This document shows positions 1-7,752 of a stretch of 19,872 bases of DNA, piece after piece. Source of the stretch: Alphaproteobacteria bacterium. GTDB taxonomy: Bacteria; Pseudomonadota; Alphaproteobacteria; Rickettsiales; JAFLCR01. The notes under the pieces were generated by a model that had not been told where the DNA came from, did not search any database, and saw nothing but the letters and a program-made list of their open reading frames with translations. Made by a program: the position numbers and the translations under genes. Within the stretch, counting starts at the first letter, position 1. Every line of letters begins with the position of its first letter. Location: assembly GCA_017302755.1 (NCBI GenBank), contig JAFLCR010000015.1, positions 1 through 19,872 of the forward strand. Reading direction: 5' to 3'.

Positions 1-1
1 A

Positions 2-871
2 CAGCTCGAAAGCGAGCTGGAATGGGTGCGCGCCTCCCCCAAAGCCCGCCAGGCCAAGAGCAAGGCCCGCCTCAAGCGCTACGAGGAGCTGCTCAACCAG
101 CACCGCGACATCACCCCCGGCACGGCGCAGATCGTGCTGCCGCCGGGAGATCGCCTCGGCGACGTGGTCATCGAAGCCAACGGCATCACGAAGGGCTATG
201 GCGACCGGCTGCTTATTGAGAATCTCTCTTTCAACCTGCCCAAGGGCGGCATTGTCGGCATCATCGGCCCCAACGGCGCGGGTAAAACCACACTGTTCCG
301 CATCATCACCGGCCAGGAGAAGCCTGATTCCGGCACCTTCCGCCTCGGCGAGACGGTGAAGCTCGGCTATGTCGACCAGTCGCGCGACGCGCTCGACGGC
401 AACAAGACCGTGTGGGAGGAAATCTCCGGCGGCAACGAAGAGCTCGAACTCGGCAAGGTGAAGATGAAAAGCCGCGCCTACTGCGCCGCCTTCAACTTCC
501 GCGGCCCCGACCAGCAGAAGAAAGTCGGCCAGCTTTCGGGCGGTGAACGCAACCGCGTGCATCTGGCGAAGATGCTGAAAAGCGGCGGCAACGTCATCCT
601 GCTCGACGAACCGACCAACGATCTCGACGTCGATACGCTGCGCGCACTGGAAGAAGCACTGCTCGAATTCCCCGGCAGCGCCGTGGTCATCTCGCATGAC
701 CGCTGGTTCCTGGACCGCATCGCCACGCATATTCTCGCGTTCGAGGGCGACAGCCATGTGGAATGGTTCGAGGGCAACTACAACGACTACGAGGAAGACA
801 AGAAGCGCCGCCTCGGAGAGGAAGCCGCCCAGCCGCACCGCATCAAGTATAAGCCGCTGGCACGGGCTTAA
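2..871 (+). CDS. ettA: Energy-dependent translational throttle protein EttA (ABC-F), C-terminal 289 residues
   Basis: This is the 3' half of an ABC-F ATPase; the start lies before the window. EttA binds the ribosomal E site and gates the first peptide bonds according to ATP/ADP level. What is visible: the inter-domain linker rich in basic residues (KARQAKSKARLKRYEEL), then the second ATPase domain with Walker A GPNGAGKT, signature LSGGERNRVHLAKML, Walker B VILLDEPTNDLD and the H-loop SHDRWFLDRIATHIL, ending in the EttA-type tail RIKYKPLA. The match to E. coli EttA as I remember it is close throughout, which separates it from Uup, YheS and YbiT. Its TAA stop shares the bases TTAA with the stop of convergent mtnA. 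No terminator hairpin separates the two genes. Confidence 0.95.
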   Translation, partial: QLESELEWVRASPKARQAKSKARLKRYEELLNQHRDITPGTAQIVLPPGDRLGDVVIEANGITKGYGDRLLIENLSFNLPKGGIVGIIGPNGAGKTTLFRIITGQEKPDSGTFRLGETVKLGYVDQSRDALDGNKTVWEEISGGNEELELGKVKMKSRAYCAAFNFRGPDQQKKVGQLSGGERNRVHLAKMLKSGGNVILLDEPTNDLDVDTLRALEEALLEFPGSAVVISHDRWFLDRIATHILAFEGDSHVEWFEGNYNDYEEDKKRRLGEEAAQPHRIKYKPLARA

Positions 872-1896
872 GCCGCACCTGGTTGAATGCCGCGCTCGGT
901 GATGTAGCCTGTCACCAGCCGCGCAGGCGTGACGTCAAACGCGGGGTTCACCACCGGCGTCCCCGGCGCGTATAGTGCGTGGCCTCCTATTTCCAGTACT
1001 TCTTTTGCCTCACGCTGCTCAATGGGAATAGCGTCGCCATTATCGATCGTGTGATCAAAGGTCGTGTAGGGCACAGCCACATAAAACGGCACGCCGTTAT
1101 CCTTCGCTGCCAGCGCCTTCAGATACGTGCCGATCTTGTTGCAGACATCACCGCTTTTCGTCACGCGGTCCGCGCCGACGATGCAAAGATCGACCCTGCC
1201 CTGACGCATCAGTAATCCGCCCGCGTTATCGACGATCACCGTATGCGACACGCCGTGCTGCGCCAGCTCCCATGCGGTGAGCGCGCCCTGATTGCGCGGG
1301 CGCGTTTCATCAACCCAGACATGCACGGGAATGCTCGCGTCATGTGCCAGGTAAATCGGTGCGAGCGCCGTGCCGTAATCGACAGTGGCAATCCAGCCCG
1401 CGTTGCAATGCGTAAGAATATTGAGTGGCTCGCCCTTGGGCTTTTTCTCGGCGATTTCTTTAAGAAGCTTGAGACCGTGTTCACCGATGGCACGGTTGAG
1501 GGCGATGTCTTCCTCGCAGAGCGCATCGGCACGCTCGTAAGCCGCAGAAGCGCGCAATTCCACCGGCACGGGTGCAACGGCCTCGCGCATCTGATCGAGC
1601 GCCCAGCGCAGATTGACCGCCGTCGGACGCGTGGCGAGCAGCGTCTCATAGGCATGCGAAAGCGATGCGTCCGATGCGTCCTTACGCAGCGCCAGACACA
1701 TGCCGTACGCGGCGGTGAGGCTTAAGAGGGGCGCGCCGCGCGTCCACATCTCGGCGATGGCGGTGGCGGCTTCCTCCACGGTTTTCAGTTCCACCCACAT
1801 CACTTCGTGCGGGAGTTTCCGCTGATCGAGGATACGCACGCTCCAGCCGTCGGGCGACAGCGAGATCGAGCGGGTGGGGATGCCGTTTATCTTCAT
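868..1896 (-). CDS. mtnA: S-methyl-5-thioribose-1-phosphate isomerase MtnA
   Basis: This enzyme isomerises 5-methylthioribose-1-phosphate to 5-methylthioribulose-1-phosphate, a cytoplasmic step of the methionine salvage pathway. The 342-residue length is normal for the family, which is related to eIF2B alpha. The expected catalytic residues are present: Cys164 in THCNAGWIATVDYGTALAPI and Asp243 in VGADRVTKSGDVCNKIGT (family numbering near Cys160/Asp240). The substrate-binding segment RGAPLLSLTAAYG is also present. The ATG at 1896 is 24 bp downstream of the mtnK stop, with a weak purine stretch (TGGAAAT) before it. It is the last gene of the mtnB-D-C-K-A operon and converges on ettA with a 3-bp overlap. 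eIF2B-like relatives exist, but the operon makes MtnA secure. Confidence 0.96.
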   Translation of the reverse strand: MKINGIPTRSISLSPDGWSVRILDQRKLPHEVMWVELKTVEEAATAIAEMWTRGAPLLSLTAAYGMCLALRKDASDASLSHAYETLLATRPTAVNLRWALDQMREAVAPVPVELRASAAYERADALCEEDIALNRAIGEHGLKLLKEIAEKKPKGEPLNILTHCNAGWIATVDYGTALAPIYLAHDASIPVHVWVDETRPRNQGALTAWELAQHGVSHTVIVDNAGGLLMRQGRVDLCIVGADRVTKSGDVCNKIGTYLKALAAKDNGVPFYVAVPYTTFDHTIDNGDAIPIEQREAKEVLEIGGHALYAPGTPVVNPAFDVTPARLVTGYITERGIQPGAA

Positions 1897-1920
1897 ATTT
1901 CCAGGGTGCGATGCCGCATA

Positions 1921-3201
1921 TCAGGAAGCCATCGCTTTTTGCGCCAGCACCTGCGGCGTGCCGTAAGCCTTGTGCTCCACCAGCAGTTTGCGGGCGAAGG
2001 TAAGCGCCTTTCTTTCGCAGGCGACGCGCAAGGATACATCGGGGATGGCCTCCATATCCTCCACATGCGCGAGGCCGAGAATGCGGCGGATCATTTTCAG
2101 AGCGGCGAAGCCGAGCGTATCGTTCCAGATCGCCTCCAGCCGCGCGCGGATGGCGGGGTTGATCGCGTTGCCGGATTCGCCGCCGTAAAGACGCGGCGCA
2201 TAAACATCGCCGCCGGGATGGGCGGCGTCGCGTTCTTTCCAGAGTTTGGTGAACGTCGCGGCAAAAATTTCCCAGAGCACGACGATCTGTTCCAGAATCC
2301 ACGAGGCGTAGGCGTTGCGCGCGCCGTGTTTTTCCGCGTGGCCGCTTTGCGCGAAATAGGCCAGCAGCAGGTTGGCGATGACGGCGCCGACATCAAAACC
2401 CATCGGTCCGTAAAACGCGAATTCAGGGTCAATGGCGCGGGTGTCGGTTTCGGTCACCATCACCGAGCCGGTGTGAAGGTCGCCGTGAATCAGCGCTTCC
2501 GTGGCGTTCATGAAACGCCATTTCATTTCCTGCGCCGCCGTTTTCAGCACCGCGTCGGCGCGGAAGGATTTGGCGATGTCCTCCAGCCCCGGCGTATGAC
2601 GGTTCATCGGCGCTTCGAAATAGGGCTCGTCGAAAATCAGGTCTTCACTGATTTTGCACATCGCGGTGTTGGCGGCGAACACGGCGATCTGCTTTTTCTT
2701 TTCCTCAGCGCTCAAATGAAGATCGGACGTATGAAAAAGCGTGAGCGCCAGAAATTCGCCCAGATGCTTCGCCACGTTCGGATATTTGATGCCGCGAATC
2801 AGCCCTTTGCGGAGGATGATATGCGGCGACAGATATTCCATCACGGTCAGCGCCATCGCCTCGTCGTAATGATAACTGGCGGGAACGTAGGCGGGCGCGA
2901 ATGTCGCTTCCGCCTCCAGCGCCAGATGCTCGAAATGCGCGCGCGACAACGGCAGCGGCCAGCTTTCGCCGACCAGGCGCACATAAGGAAGCGCCTGCTT
3001 CACGCACACCGAACCATCCTTGCCTTTGATGATGAACACCAGGTTCAAATTGCCGTCGCCCACTTCGCGTGATTGCCATTCCGCGAGTTTACCGCCGAGT
3101 TTTTTGGCGATCTCCGGCAGCGCAGCGAGATAGTCCTTCACCGTGTCGGGGTTAAGTGCCGTGTATCCTTTCGGCGTGGCGAGCTTGAGGGCGGCGGTCA
3201 T
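1921..3201 (-). CDS. mtnK: 5-methylthioribose kinase MtnK
   Basis: This enzyme phosphorylates 5-methylthioribose at C1 using ATP, committing it to methionine salvage. The 426-residue protein has the aminoglycoside-phosphotransferase-like kinase fold. Visible motifs are the nucleotide loop GDGNLNLVF (48-56), Lys68 in VCVKQALPYVR, the catalytic loop HGDLHTGS (239-246) with Asp241, and the metal-binding DPEFAFYGPMGFD (from 258). The open frame runs up to 3252, but the start is placed at the ATG at 3201. That ATG forms an ATGA overlap with the mtnC stop and follows an AGGAGG Shine-Dalgarno. MtnK implies that MTA is first cleaved by a nucleosidase rather than by MTA phosphorylase; that gene is not in the window. 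Confidence 0.96.
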   Translation of the reverse strand: MTAALKLATPKGYTALNPDTVKDYLAALPEIAKKLGGKLAEWQSREVGDGNLNLVFIIKGKDGSVCVKQALPYVRLVGESWPLPLSRAHFEHLALEAEATFAPAYVPASYHYDEAMALTVMEYLSPHIILRKGLIRGIKYPNVAKHLGEFLALTLFHTSDLHLSAEEKKKQIAVFAANTAMCKISEDLIFDEPYFEAPMNRHTPGLEDIAKSFRADAVLKTAAQEMKWRFMNATEALIHGDLHTGSVMVTETDTRAIDPEFAFYGPMGFDVGAVIANLLLAYFAQSGHAEKHGARNAYASWILEQIVVLWEIFAATFTKLWKERDAAHPGGDVYAPRLYGGESGNAINPAIRARLEAIWNDTLGFAALKMIRRILGLAHVEDMEAIPDVSLRVACERKALTFARKLLVEHKAYGTPQVLAQKAMAS

Positions 3202-3884
3202 GCGGCCTCCTGCAGAAGAATGGTAGAAAAATCCACCGCGCGCGGATGGCACGTGGGCGGAGCGTTATGTTCGCGGTCAAGCAACATGGTGGAAAATCCC
3301 GCTTCCGACGCCGCGTCGAGTTCGCCCGCATGATCAGAGAGAAAAAGGATGTTGGCCGACGCCACGTTGATGGCTTCCGCGATCTTGCGATAGGACGGCG
3401 CTTCTAGCTTGCCGCCGATCGTCGTGTCGAAATAGCCGGAGAAAAGCGGCGTCAGATCGCCCGCCGGCGTGTGGCCGAAAAGCAGTTTCTGTGCGGGCAC
3501 GGAACCGGAGGAATAGACGTACAGCTTGATACCTGCTTCGTGCCATCGTTTGAGGCCCACCACCGCGTCGTCATAGATATGGCCGGTGAACGCACCATCA
3601 ACGTAACCTTTCTGCCAGATCATACCCTGAAGGCTTTTCAGCGGCGTGATTTTCTTATCCGCGTCGCTCCAGGCAAGCAGCATGGTAATGGCAGCTTCGG
3701 TATCGAGTTTTTTGCCTTCGAGCTTGCTCACCTCATCCAATACCGCCTGCATTTTCTGCTCATTCGCGTTCGCGCGCACAAACGCCGCGAGGTGTTGGCG
3801 CGCATAAGGAAAGAGCACGTCTTTCACAAAGGAAAGGCTGCTTGTCGTGCCCTCAATGTCGGTAACGATGGCCCGGATATTCAT
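3198..3884 (-). CDS. mtnC: Enolase-phosphatase E1 MtnC
   Basis: This bifunctional HAD-family enzyme enolises 2,3-diketo-5-methylthiopentyl-1-phosphate and then dephosphorylates it to acireductone. The 228-residue protein opens with IVTDIEGTTSS, whose Asp9 and Glu11 belong to the HAD motif I of the E1 subfamily. Motif II is VYSSGSVPAQKLLFGHT, with the Ser and downstream Lys. Motif IV is NILFLSDHAGELDAASEAGF. It overlaps mtnK by 4 bp at its 3' end and mtnD by 4 bp at its 5' end (both ATGA), so translation is probably coupled. Fused MtnB-MtnC proteins exist elsewhere; here the two are separate genes. Confidence 0.96.
   Translation of the reverse strand: MNIRAIVTDIEGTTSSLSFVKDVLFPYARQHLAAFVRANANEQKMQAVLDEVSKLEGKKLDTEAAITMLLAWSDADKKITPLKSLQGMIWQKGYVDGAFTGHIYDDAVVGLKRWHEAGIKLYVYSSGSVPAQKLLFGHTPAGDLTPLFSGYFDTTIGGKLEAPSYRKIAEAINVASANILFLSDHAGELDAASEAGFSTMLLDREHNAPPTCHPRAVDFSTILLQEAA
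3206..3211 (-). promoter_or_regulatory. Shine-Dalgarno of mtnK (decides the start)
   Basis: The minus strand reads AGGAGG four bases before the ATG at 3201, inside the end of mtnC. It supports the start at 3201 rather than the in-frame codon at 3252. Confidence 0.8.
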
Positions 3885-4435
3885 GCCGCCTCCGCCTCGT
3901 AGCGCGGGAAACCGCCCGCGATCTTATCGCCGGTGAATTTCGCTACCCAGCCTTCGGGATTGGTGAACAGACGGATCGCCGTGAAACGCGGATTTGGGCC
4001 CATATCGAACCAGTGCTTCGTGCCGGCAGGCACGCTGATGAGATCGCCGCGCTCGCAGAGCGTCGCGTAAACCTTGCCATTCAGGTGCAAGTAGAACAAA
4101 CCCGCGCCTTCCACGAAGAAGCGCACTTCGTCTTCACCGTGCGTGTGCTCCTCGAGAAATTTTTTGCGAAGCTCGGCTTTGTTGGGATTGTCGGGCAGCA
4201 GGCGCAGCACGTCCACCGCCTGATAGCCGCCTTCTTTTTTCAGGCGCTCGATGTCGCTCGCATAGGCGGTGATTACCGTCTGATCGTCGGCTTCCGGCGC
4301 GAGCGCGATGGAAGCCTGCCACGCCTCGAAGCGCACGCCCGCTTCGTTCAGCTTGGCCGCGATAGCGACGTGAGCCCTCCCCTCCCAGAGGGGAGCGTCA
4401 CCGCGTTGGTCGTCATAGATGCGAAGCCAGGCCAT
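3881..4435 (-). CDS. mtnD: Acireductone dioxygenase MtnD (ARD)
   Basis: A cupin metalloenzyme that oxidises acireductone with O2. The Fe2+ form gives 4-methylthio-2-oxobutanoate, the methionine precursor, plus formate. In Klebsiella the Ni2+ form gives CO and methylthiopropionate off the pathway. The 184-residue protein carries all four metal ligands: His97, His99 and Glu103 in EEHTHGEDEVRFFV, and His141 in PAGTKHWFDMG. The N-terminus (MAWLRIYDD...) has normal family length. The start is one base past the mtnB stop, so the genes are translated as a unit. A strong GC-rich inverted repeat lies in the coding sequence at 4377-4395. Which metal the enzyme uses cannot be read from the sequence. Confidence 0.96.
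   Translation of the reverse strand: MAWLRIYDDQRGDAPLWEGRAHVAIAAKLNEAGVRFEAWQASIALAPEADDQTVITAYASDIERLKKEGGYQAVDVLRLLPDNPNKAELRKKFLEEHTHGEDEVRFFVEGAGLFYLHLNGKVYATLCERGDLISVPAGTKHWFDMGPNPRFTAIRLFTNPEGWVAKFTGDKIAGGFPRYEAEAA
4377..4395 (-). repeat. Perfect 7-bp inverted repeat inside the start of mtnD
   Basis: CTCCCCT and AGGGGAG are separated by the five bases CCCAG. The element covers roughly codons 14-20 of mtnD. In mRNA it would form a stable 7-bp hairpin about 40 nt after the start codon. It causes no visible insertion in the protein compared with the ARD family as I recall it. Confidence 0.6.
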
Positions 4436-4436
4436 A

Positions 4437-5039
4437 TTACCTCCGTAAATCGAGTTCGCAGGCGAGCATGAACTCCGTCGCCTCGATGACGCGTCGCGCT
4501 TCTTCCATATCGCGGCCCCAGCCGTACATGCCGTGACCCTGGATGAGATAGGCGGGCGTGTCTTTCGTTAGATGCGGCGCGACGTCGCGTTTCAGCGCGG
4601 TCATGTCCTGCGTGTTGGGGAAAATGGGAAGGCGGATTTCCATCTCATGCGTCATCACGCCGGGATAGGCTTTCAAGATCTCGTAGCCTTCAAGCGCCAG
4701 CGCGCGCAGTTCCGGGAAGCGCTTGGTGAACACAACCGTGTTCGGCGAATGCGTGTGCAGAATCGCGCCGCATTCGGGATAGGCGTCGTAGATGCCGACA
4801 TGCAGCAGTGTTTCCGCGGAGGGTTTGCGAATGTCTTCCGGTTCGCCTTTGGCGGAGATGATCATCACATCCTCCGGCGTGAGCCTGCCTTTCGGGCGAC
4901 CGGAAACGGTGATCGCAATACGACCGTCTGGAAGGCGCACAGAATAATTGCCGCTCGTCGCCGGCGCCCAGCCCTGGCTTTCCAGGAAACGGCCCGTGGC
5001 GATGATTTGCTCCGCGGCGGCGGAAATATACGTTTCCAT
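4437..5039 (-). CDS. mtnB: Methylthioribulose-1-phosphate dehydratase MtnB
   Basis: A zinc enzyme of the class II aldolase / fuculose aldolase fold that dehydrates 5-methylthioribulose-1-phosphate to 2,3-diketo-5-methylthiopentyl-1-phosphate. The 200 residues are full length. Visible are ATSGNYSVRL (substrate phosphate region), Glu76 in KPSAETLLH, the zinc ligands His95 and His97 in ILHTHSPNTVVFT, and His169 in LIQGHGMYGWG. It is the first mtn gene, 66 bp downstream of the acetyltransferase. The only plausible start is the ATG at 5039, and there is no recognisable Shine-Dalgarno. A TATAGT box ends 10 nt before the ATG, so the transcript may be leaderless. Class II aldolases look similar, but the operon context settles the assignment. 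Confidence 0.95.
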   Translation of the reverse strand: METYISAAAEQIIATGRFLESQGWAPATSGNYSVRLPDGRIAITVSGRPKGRLTPEDVMIISAKGEPEDIRKPSAETLLHVGIYDAYPECGAILHTHSPNTVVFTKRFPELRALALEGYEILKAYPGVMTHEMEIRLPIFPNTQDMTALKRDVAPHLTKDTPAYLIQGHGMYGWGRDMEEARRVIEATEFMLACELDLRR

Positions 5040-5049
5040 AATGGTATTT

Positions 5050-5055
5050 ACTATA
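5050..5055 (-). promoter_or_regulatory. Candidate -10 box of the mtnB-D-C-K-A operon
   Basis: The minus strand reads TATAGT, ten bases before the mtnB ATG, in the A/T-rich end of the 66-bp gap after the acetyltransferase gene. The hexamer 17 bp further upstream, TTATGG, is a poor -35. If used, transcription would begin 2-4 nt before the start codon. The same gap holds a small inverted repeat (GGGTT...AACCC on the minus strand). No known riboswitch is recognisable. Confidence 0.35.
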
Positions 5056-5105
5056 AAATACGAGGGGTTGCACCATAACCCGCGCGATTCTCCAGGTAAA
5101 GCCCC

Positions 5106-6041
5106 TTATGCGGCTTCCTTATCCCCTGTCAGGCCGCTAACACGAAAAATGTCTTTCACCAGGTAACATGCCGTTCCGGGAGGATTTTTTGCCTGTTCGA
5201 TGAAGAAGCGAAAGGCACGCGGAAGCTGCTCGATGCCAATGCCCCTGCCCGCCACCTCAGCGCCCGCGCACCCCATGGAGCGGCTGCCGTCGGGCAGTGT
5301 CACCGCGGCGAAGATTAAATAATTGAAAGAGGGCTGGCGATGCGCGGAAGCCGCCACTTCCAGTAGCGCCTCGATCGCCACCGGCTCGGGCAACCTGCTG
5401 ATGGCGGGAAGGTATTTGAGCAGCAGCTCAGGCGTAAAATCCCACCAGCGGATTTTCTGAAGCGCCTCGATCGTCTTGTCGTCAAAACGCATCTTGATAA
5501 CTTTCGCGGGATTACCGGCAACCACCGCAAAAGGCGGCACGTCTTTCGTAACGACCGAACCTGCCCCCACTACCGCGCCGTCGCCAATCGTCACGCCAGA
5601 TCGGATCACGCAGTTCACTGAAAACACGACATTGGAGCCAATCTTCACAGGCCCCCGGGAATAGCAGGCTTTCTGCTTATAGCCCTGCTTTTCTGCCTCC
5701 TGCCGGATGTCGGGAAAAATAGAGAGCGTGTGGTTGAACGCCAGATCGTTGGCATGCTCGCCTCCGAGCAGGATGCTCGTGCCCTTGCCGTTCTCGCACA
5801 TATTACCGACTGTGATCGCCGGGCCGTTCGCCGTGTTGTCGCCGAAATTCACGACGTCGCGTGCGAATTGCAGCGAGCCGTAGCCAAAGACGCCCACCTC
5901 TTTCTGGTCAAACACCACCTTGGACTGGTAAGGGGCAAAAAGTGATTCGGGAATACTTTTGGCCAACGGCAGCTTGGCGATGCCGGGAATGGCGTCGAAC
6001 TGGCGGAGAACATCCTGGTATTGCTTATGCAGTGGCGTCAT
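5106..6041 (-). CDS. Hexapeptide-repeat (left-handed beta-helix) acetyltransferase with C-terminal extension
   Basis: A CoA-dependent O-acetyltransferase of the Vat/CatB (xenobiotic acetyltransferase) type is the best call; the substrate is unknown. In the 311-residue protein, hexapeptide-type strands cover about residues 45-180 (FGDNTANGPAITVGN..., KIGSNVVFSVNCVIRSGVTIGDGAVVGAGSVVTKDVPPFAVVAGNPAK). The conserved GGEHANDLAFNH segment supplies the likely catalytic His96. GNPAKVIKMRFDD then IRWWDFTPELL closes the usual Vat-like fold near residue 210. The last 100 or so residues (PEPVAIEALLEVAASAHRQPSF... to the end) go beyond the family's usual length, and I do not recognise them. A GTG lies in frame at 6050, but ATG 6041 is preferred because GGGGTG precedes it by six bases. 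It is followed by mtnB on the same strand. Confidence 0.8.
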   Translation of the reverse strand: MTPLHKQYQDVLRQFDAIPGIAKLPLAKSIPESLFAPYQSKVVFDQKEVGVFGYGSLQFARDVVNFGDNTANGPAITVGNMCENGKGTSILLGGEHANDLAFNHTLSIFPDIRQEAEKQGYKQKACYSRGPVKIGSNVVFSVNCVIRSGVTIGDGAVVGAGSVVTKDVPPFAVVAGNPAKVIKMRFDDKTIEALQKIRWWDFTPELLLKYLPAISRLPEPVAIEALLEVAASAHRQPSFNYLIFAAVTLPDGSRSMGCAGAEVAGRGIGIEQLPRAFRFFIEQAKNPPGTACYLVKDIFRVSGLTGDKEAA

Positions 6042-6145
6042 TGCGTACACCCCGTGGTGAATAGAATAAATTAATGCCGTTTCAGCAATTCCGCCAGCCC
6101 TTCCTAAGGGGCCTGAGAGCCATTACCCCGACACCTTATTAAGTA
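6042..6145 (-). other. Intergenic leader before the acetyltransferase gene
   Basis: This gap of about 100 bp between the antiporter stop and the acetyltransferase start is A/T-rich near the gene, with a likely ribosome site GGGGTG at 6048-6053. It contains one short hairpin at 6097-6112 (CCCTT, loop CCT, AAGGG). No T-run follows the hairpin on either strand, so it is not a convincing terminator. I could not assign a promoter. Confidence 0.4.
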
Positions 6146-7750
6146 TCACTCCTGAATACGGAAACGCATCGCCATGCGATCAAGATCCCGCAGCAGGTCG
6201 TGCATGATATCATCGTTGATCTGAAAGGATTTGCGGAGAGAAATGATCATCTTTCGTTCCGCATCAAGCACCTGCGTCCAGATATCGCGCTCTGCCACCA
6301 GCGCGGGATGCGAATCTCCGTCCGGCTCCTCCGAAGGGAAAAGCGGTGTGTTCGGGCCGTCGCCGAGCGAGGCGATCCTGTCCTCGTAATGGCTACGAAT
6401 GCGCATCAGCGCCGATGTTTTGAGTGGGGAATCCACCTCCACGGAAGCAAGCTTGATCAAGGCTTCGCGCGCTGACGACACTCTGGCCTGCCATTCCTCG
6501 AAACGGATTTCCGGGTTATATGTCAGCATTAGCCTGCGGATCAGCCATGGAAGAGGCAAGCCCTGAACAATCAATGTAAATCCGATAACCATTACCGCCA
6601 GGAACAACACGAGATCGCGGTGAGGAAACGCACTTCCGTCAGCAACGGCAAATGGCAAGGCCAGCGCGGTCGCAAGCGATACCACGCCGCGCATACCCGT
6701 CCAGGCGACTAGAAAAATATTCTGCCACGACGGCGTGGTATCCCTCAATCGAATGGAGGGAAACAACAGGCGTGGCAAGTAGGTCGCAGAGAATACCCAT
6801 GCAAAGCGCGTCAGAATGACAGCCGTGCAAATAGCGGCGGCATAGCCCATAAGCGCCGCAGGCTCATACCTGGAAATTCCTTCCAGGATGGCGGGAAACT
6901 GGAGTCCTATCAGCAAAAAGACCAGCCCATTCAGCAGAAAGACCACCATTTCCCACACTGTTCCCGCGGCAAGGCGCAGGCTTGAGGAAAACCGTTCAGG
7001 CGCGTGCCATCCCACCGTTAGTCCCGCCGCAACAACGGCAAGCACACCGGAAGCGTCCGCCAGTTCGGCCAGAATGTAGACCGCATAGGGTAGAATGAAT
7101 GTGGAAAGAATCTCCACCGAGCGATCGCGGATGCGCGGAAACATACACATATAGACATGCCCGATGCCCAAGCCGATGCCGATCCCCGCGCTCGCCATCC
7201 ATAGGAATTCCAATGCGGCGTGCTGCAATGAGAACATGCCCGTAACCACCGCCGCCACCGCGAATTTATAAATCACCAGGCCGGTCGCGTCGTTGACCAG
7301 GCTTTCGCCCTCAAGCACGCTGATGATGCGTTTAGGCACACGGAGATGTTTGATGACGCTTGTCGCCGCCACGGCATCCGGCGGGGAGACAATCGCACCG
7401 ATCACAAAACCGAGCGCCCATGTTGCACTTGGAATGAGCGCCACCACCACGGCAGCGACCACCGCGCTGGTCATGAACACCAACCCGAATGCAAGCAGCA
7501 GAATAGGTCGGAGATTGAAGCGGAAATCGCGCAGCGAAGTGAAATAAGCCGCCTCCATCAATAAAGGAGGAAGAAATATTACCAGAATCATTTCTGGTGC
7601 AATGAGGATGGCCGGCAGGCCGGGAATCAGCGCCAAGCCGATACCGCCAAATATAAAAGCGATGGGATAAGAAAGGCTGATCCGTTTCGCCACCAGCGCC
7701 AGCGCAGCGATGGCAATCAGCGCGCCGATGAAAATCAAAGGCGCGTGCAT
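6146..7750 (-). CDS. Na+/H+ antiporter, CPA1 family (NhaP/NHE-like)
   Basis: An inner-membrane cation/proton exchanger with a role in pH and Na+ homeostasis. The 534 residues contain about 12 hydrophobic segments over residues 1-410, followed by a charged cytoplasmic tail of about 120 residues rich in helix-forming residues. CPA1 hallmarks are present: FLPPLLMEAAYF, SPPDAVAATSV with Asp125, GESLVNDATGLV with Asn153-Asp154 (the ion-binding pair), and WTGMRGVVSLATALALP with the family-conserved Arg. Length and layout fit the bacterial a_cpa1 type. It starts 2 bp after the cysA stop, so the two genes are almost certainly cotranscribed. Whether it moves Na+, K+ or Li+ cannot be decided here. Confidence 0.93.
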   Translation of the reverse strand: MHAPLIFIGALIAIAALALVAKRISLSYPIAFIFGGIGLALIPGLPAILIAPEMILVIFLPPLLMEAAYFTSLRDFRFNLRPILLLAFGLVFMTSAVVAAVVVALIPSATWALGFVIGAIVSPPDAVAATSVIKHLRVPKRIISVLEGESLVNDATGLVIYKFAVAAVVTGMFSLQHAALEFLWMASAGIGIGLGIGHVYMCMFPRIRDRSVEILSTFILPYAVYILAELADASGVLAVVAAGLTVGWHAPERFSSSLRLAAGTVWEMVVFLLNGLVFLLIGLQFPAILEGISRYEPAALMGYAAAICTAVILTRFAWVFSATYLPRLLFPSIRLRDTTPSWQNIFLVAWTGMRGVVSLATALALPFAVADGSAFPHRDLVLFLAVMVIGFTLIVQGLPLPWLIRRLMLTYNPEIRFEEWQARVSSAREALIKLASVEVDSPLKTSALMRIRSHYEDRIASLGDGPNTPLFPSEEPDGDSHPALVAERDIWTQVLDAERKMIISLRKSFQINDDIMHDLLRDLDRMAMRFRIQE

Positions 7751-7752
7751 GG

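Noticed and set aside
1807..3072. Long open frame (421 codons) on the plus strand opposite mtnK
   Set aside because: It is antisense to a clear kinase gene, its protein has skewed Arg/His-rich composition, and no motif is recognisable. It is a frame shadow of GC-rich coding DNA.
5040..5105. SAM-type riboswitch before the methionine-salvage operon
   Set aside because: The 66-bp gap has only a short GGGTT/AACCC repeat. It shows none of the conserved SAM-II or SAM/SAH core as I know them.
6090..6145. CTGAGAG / CTCTCAGG words resembling pieces of TPP or glycine riboswitches before the acetyltransferase gene
   Set aside because: The rest of either fold is absent: no GGAGAG partner or AAAGGAC core for glycine, and no ACCTGAT-type second half for TPP. 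The downstream gene also does not fit.
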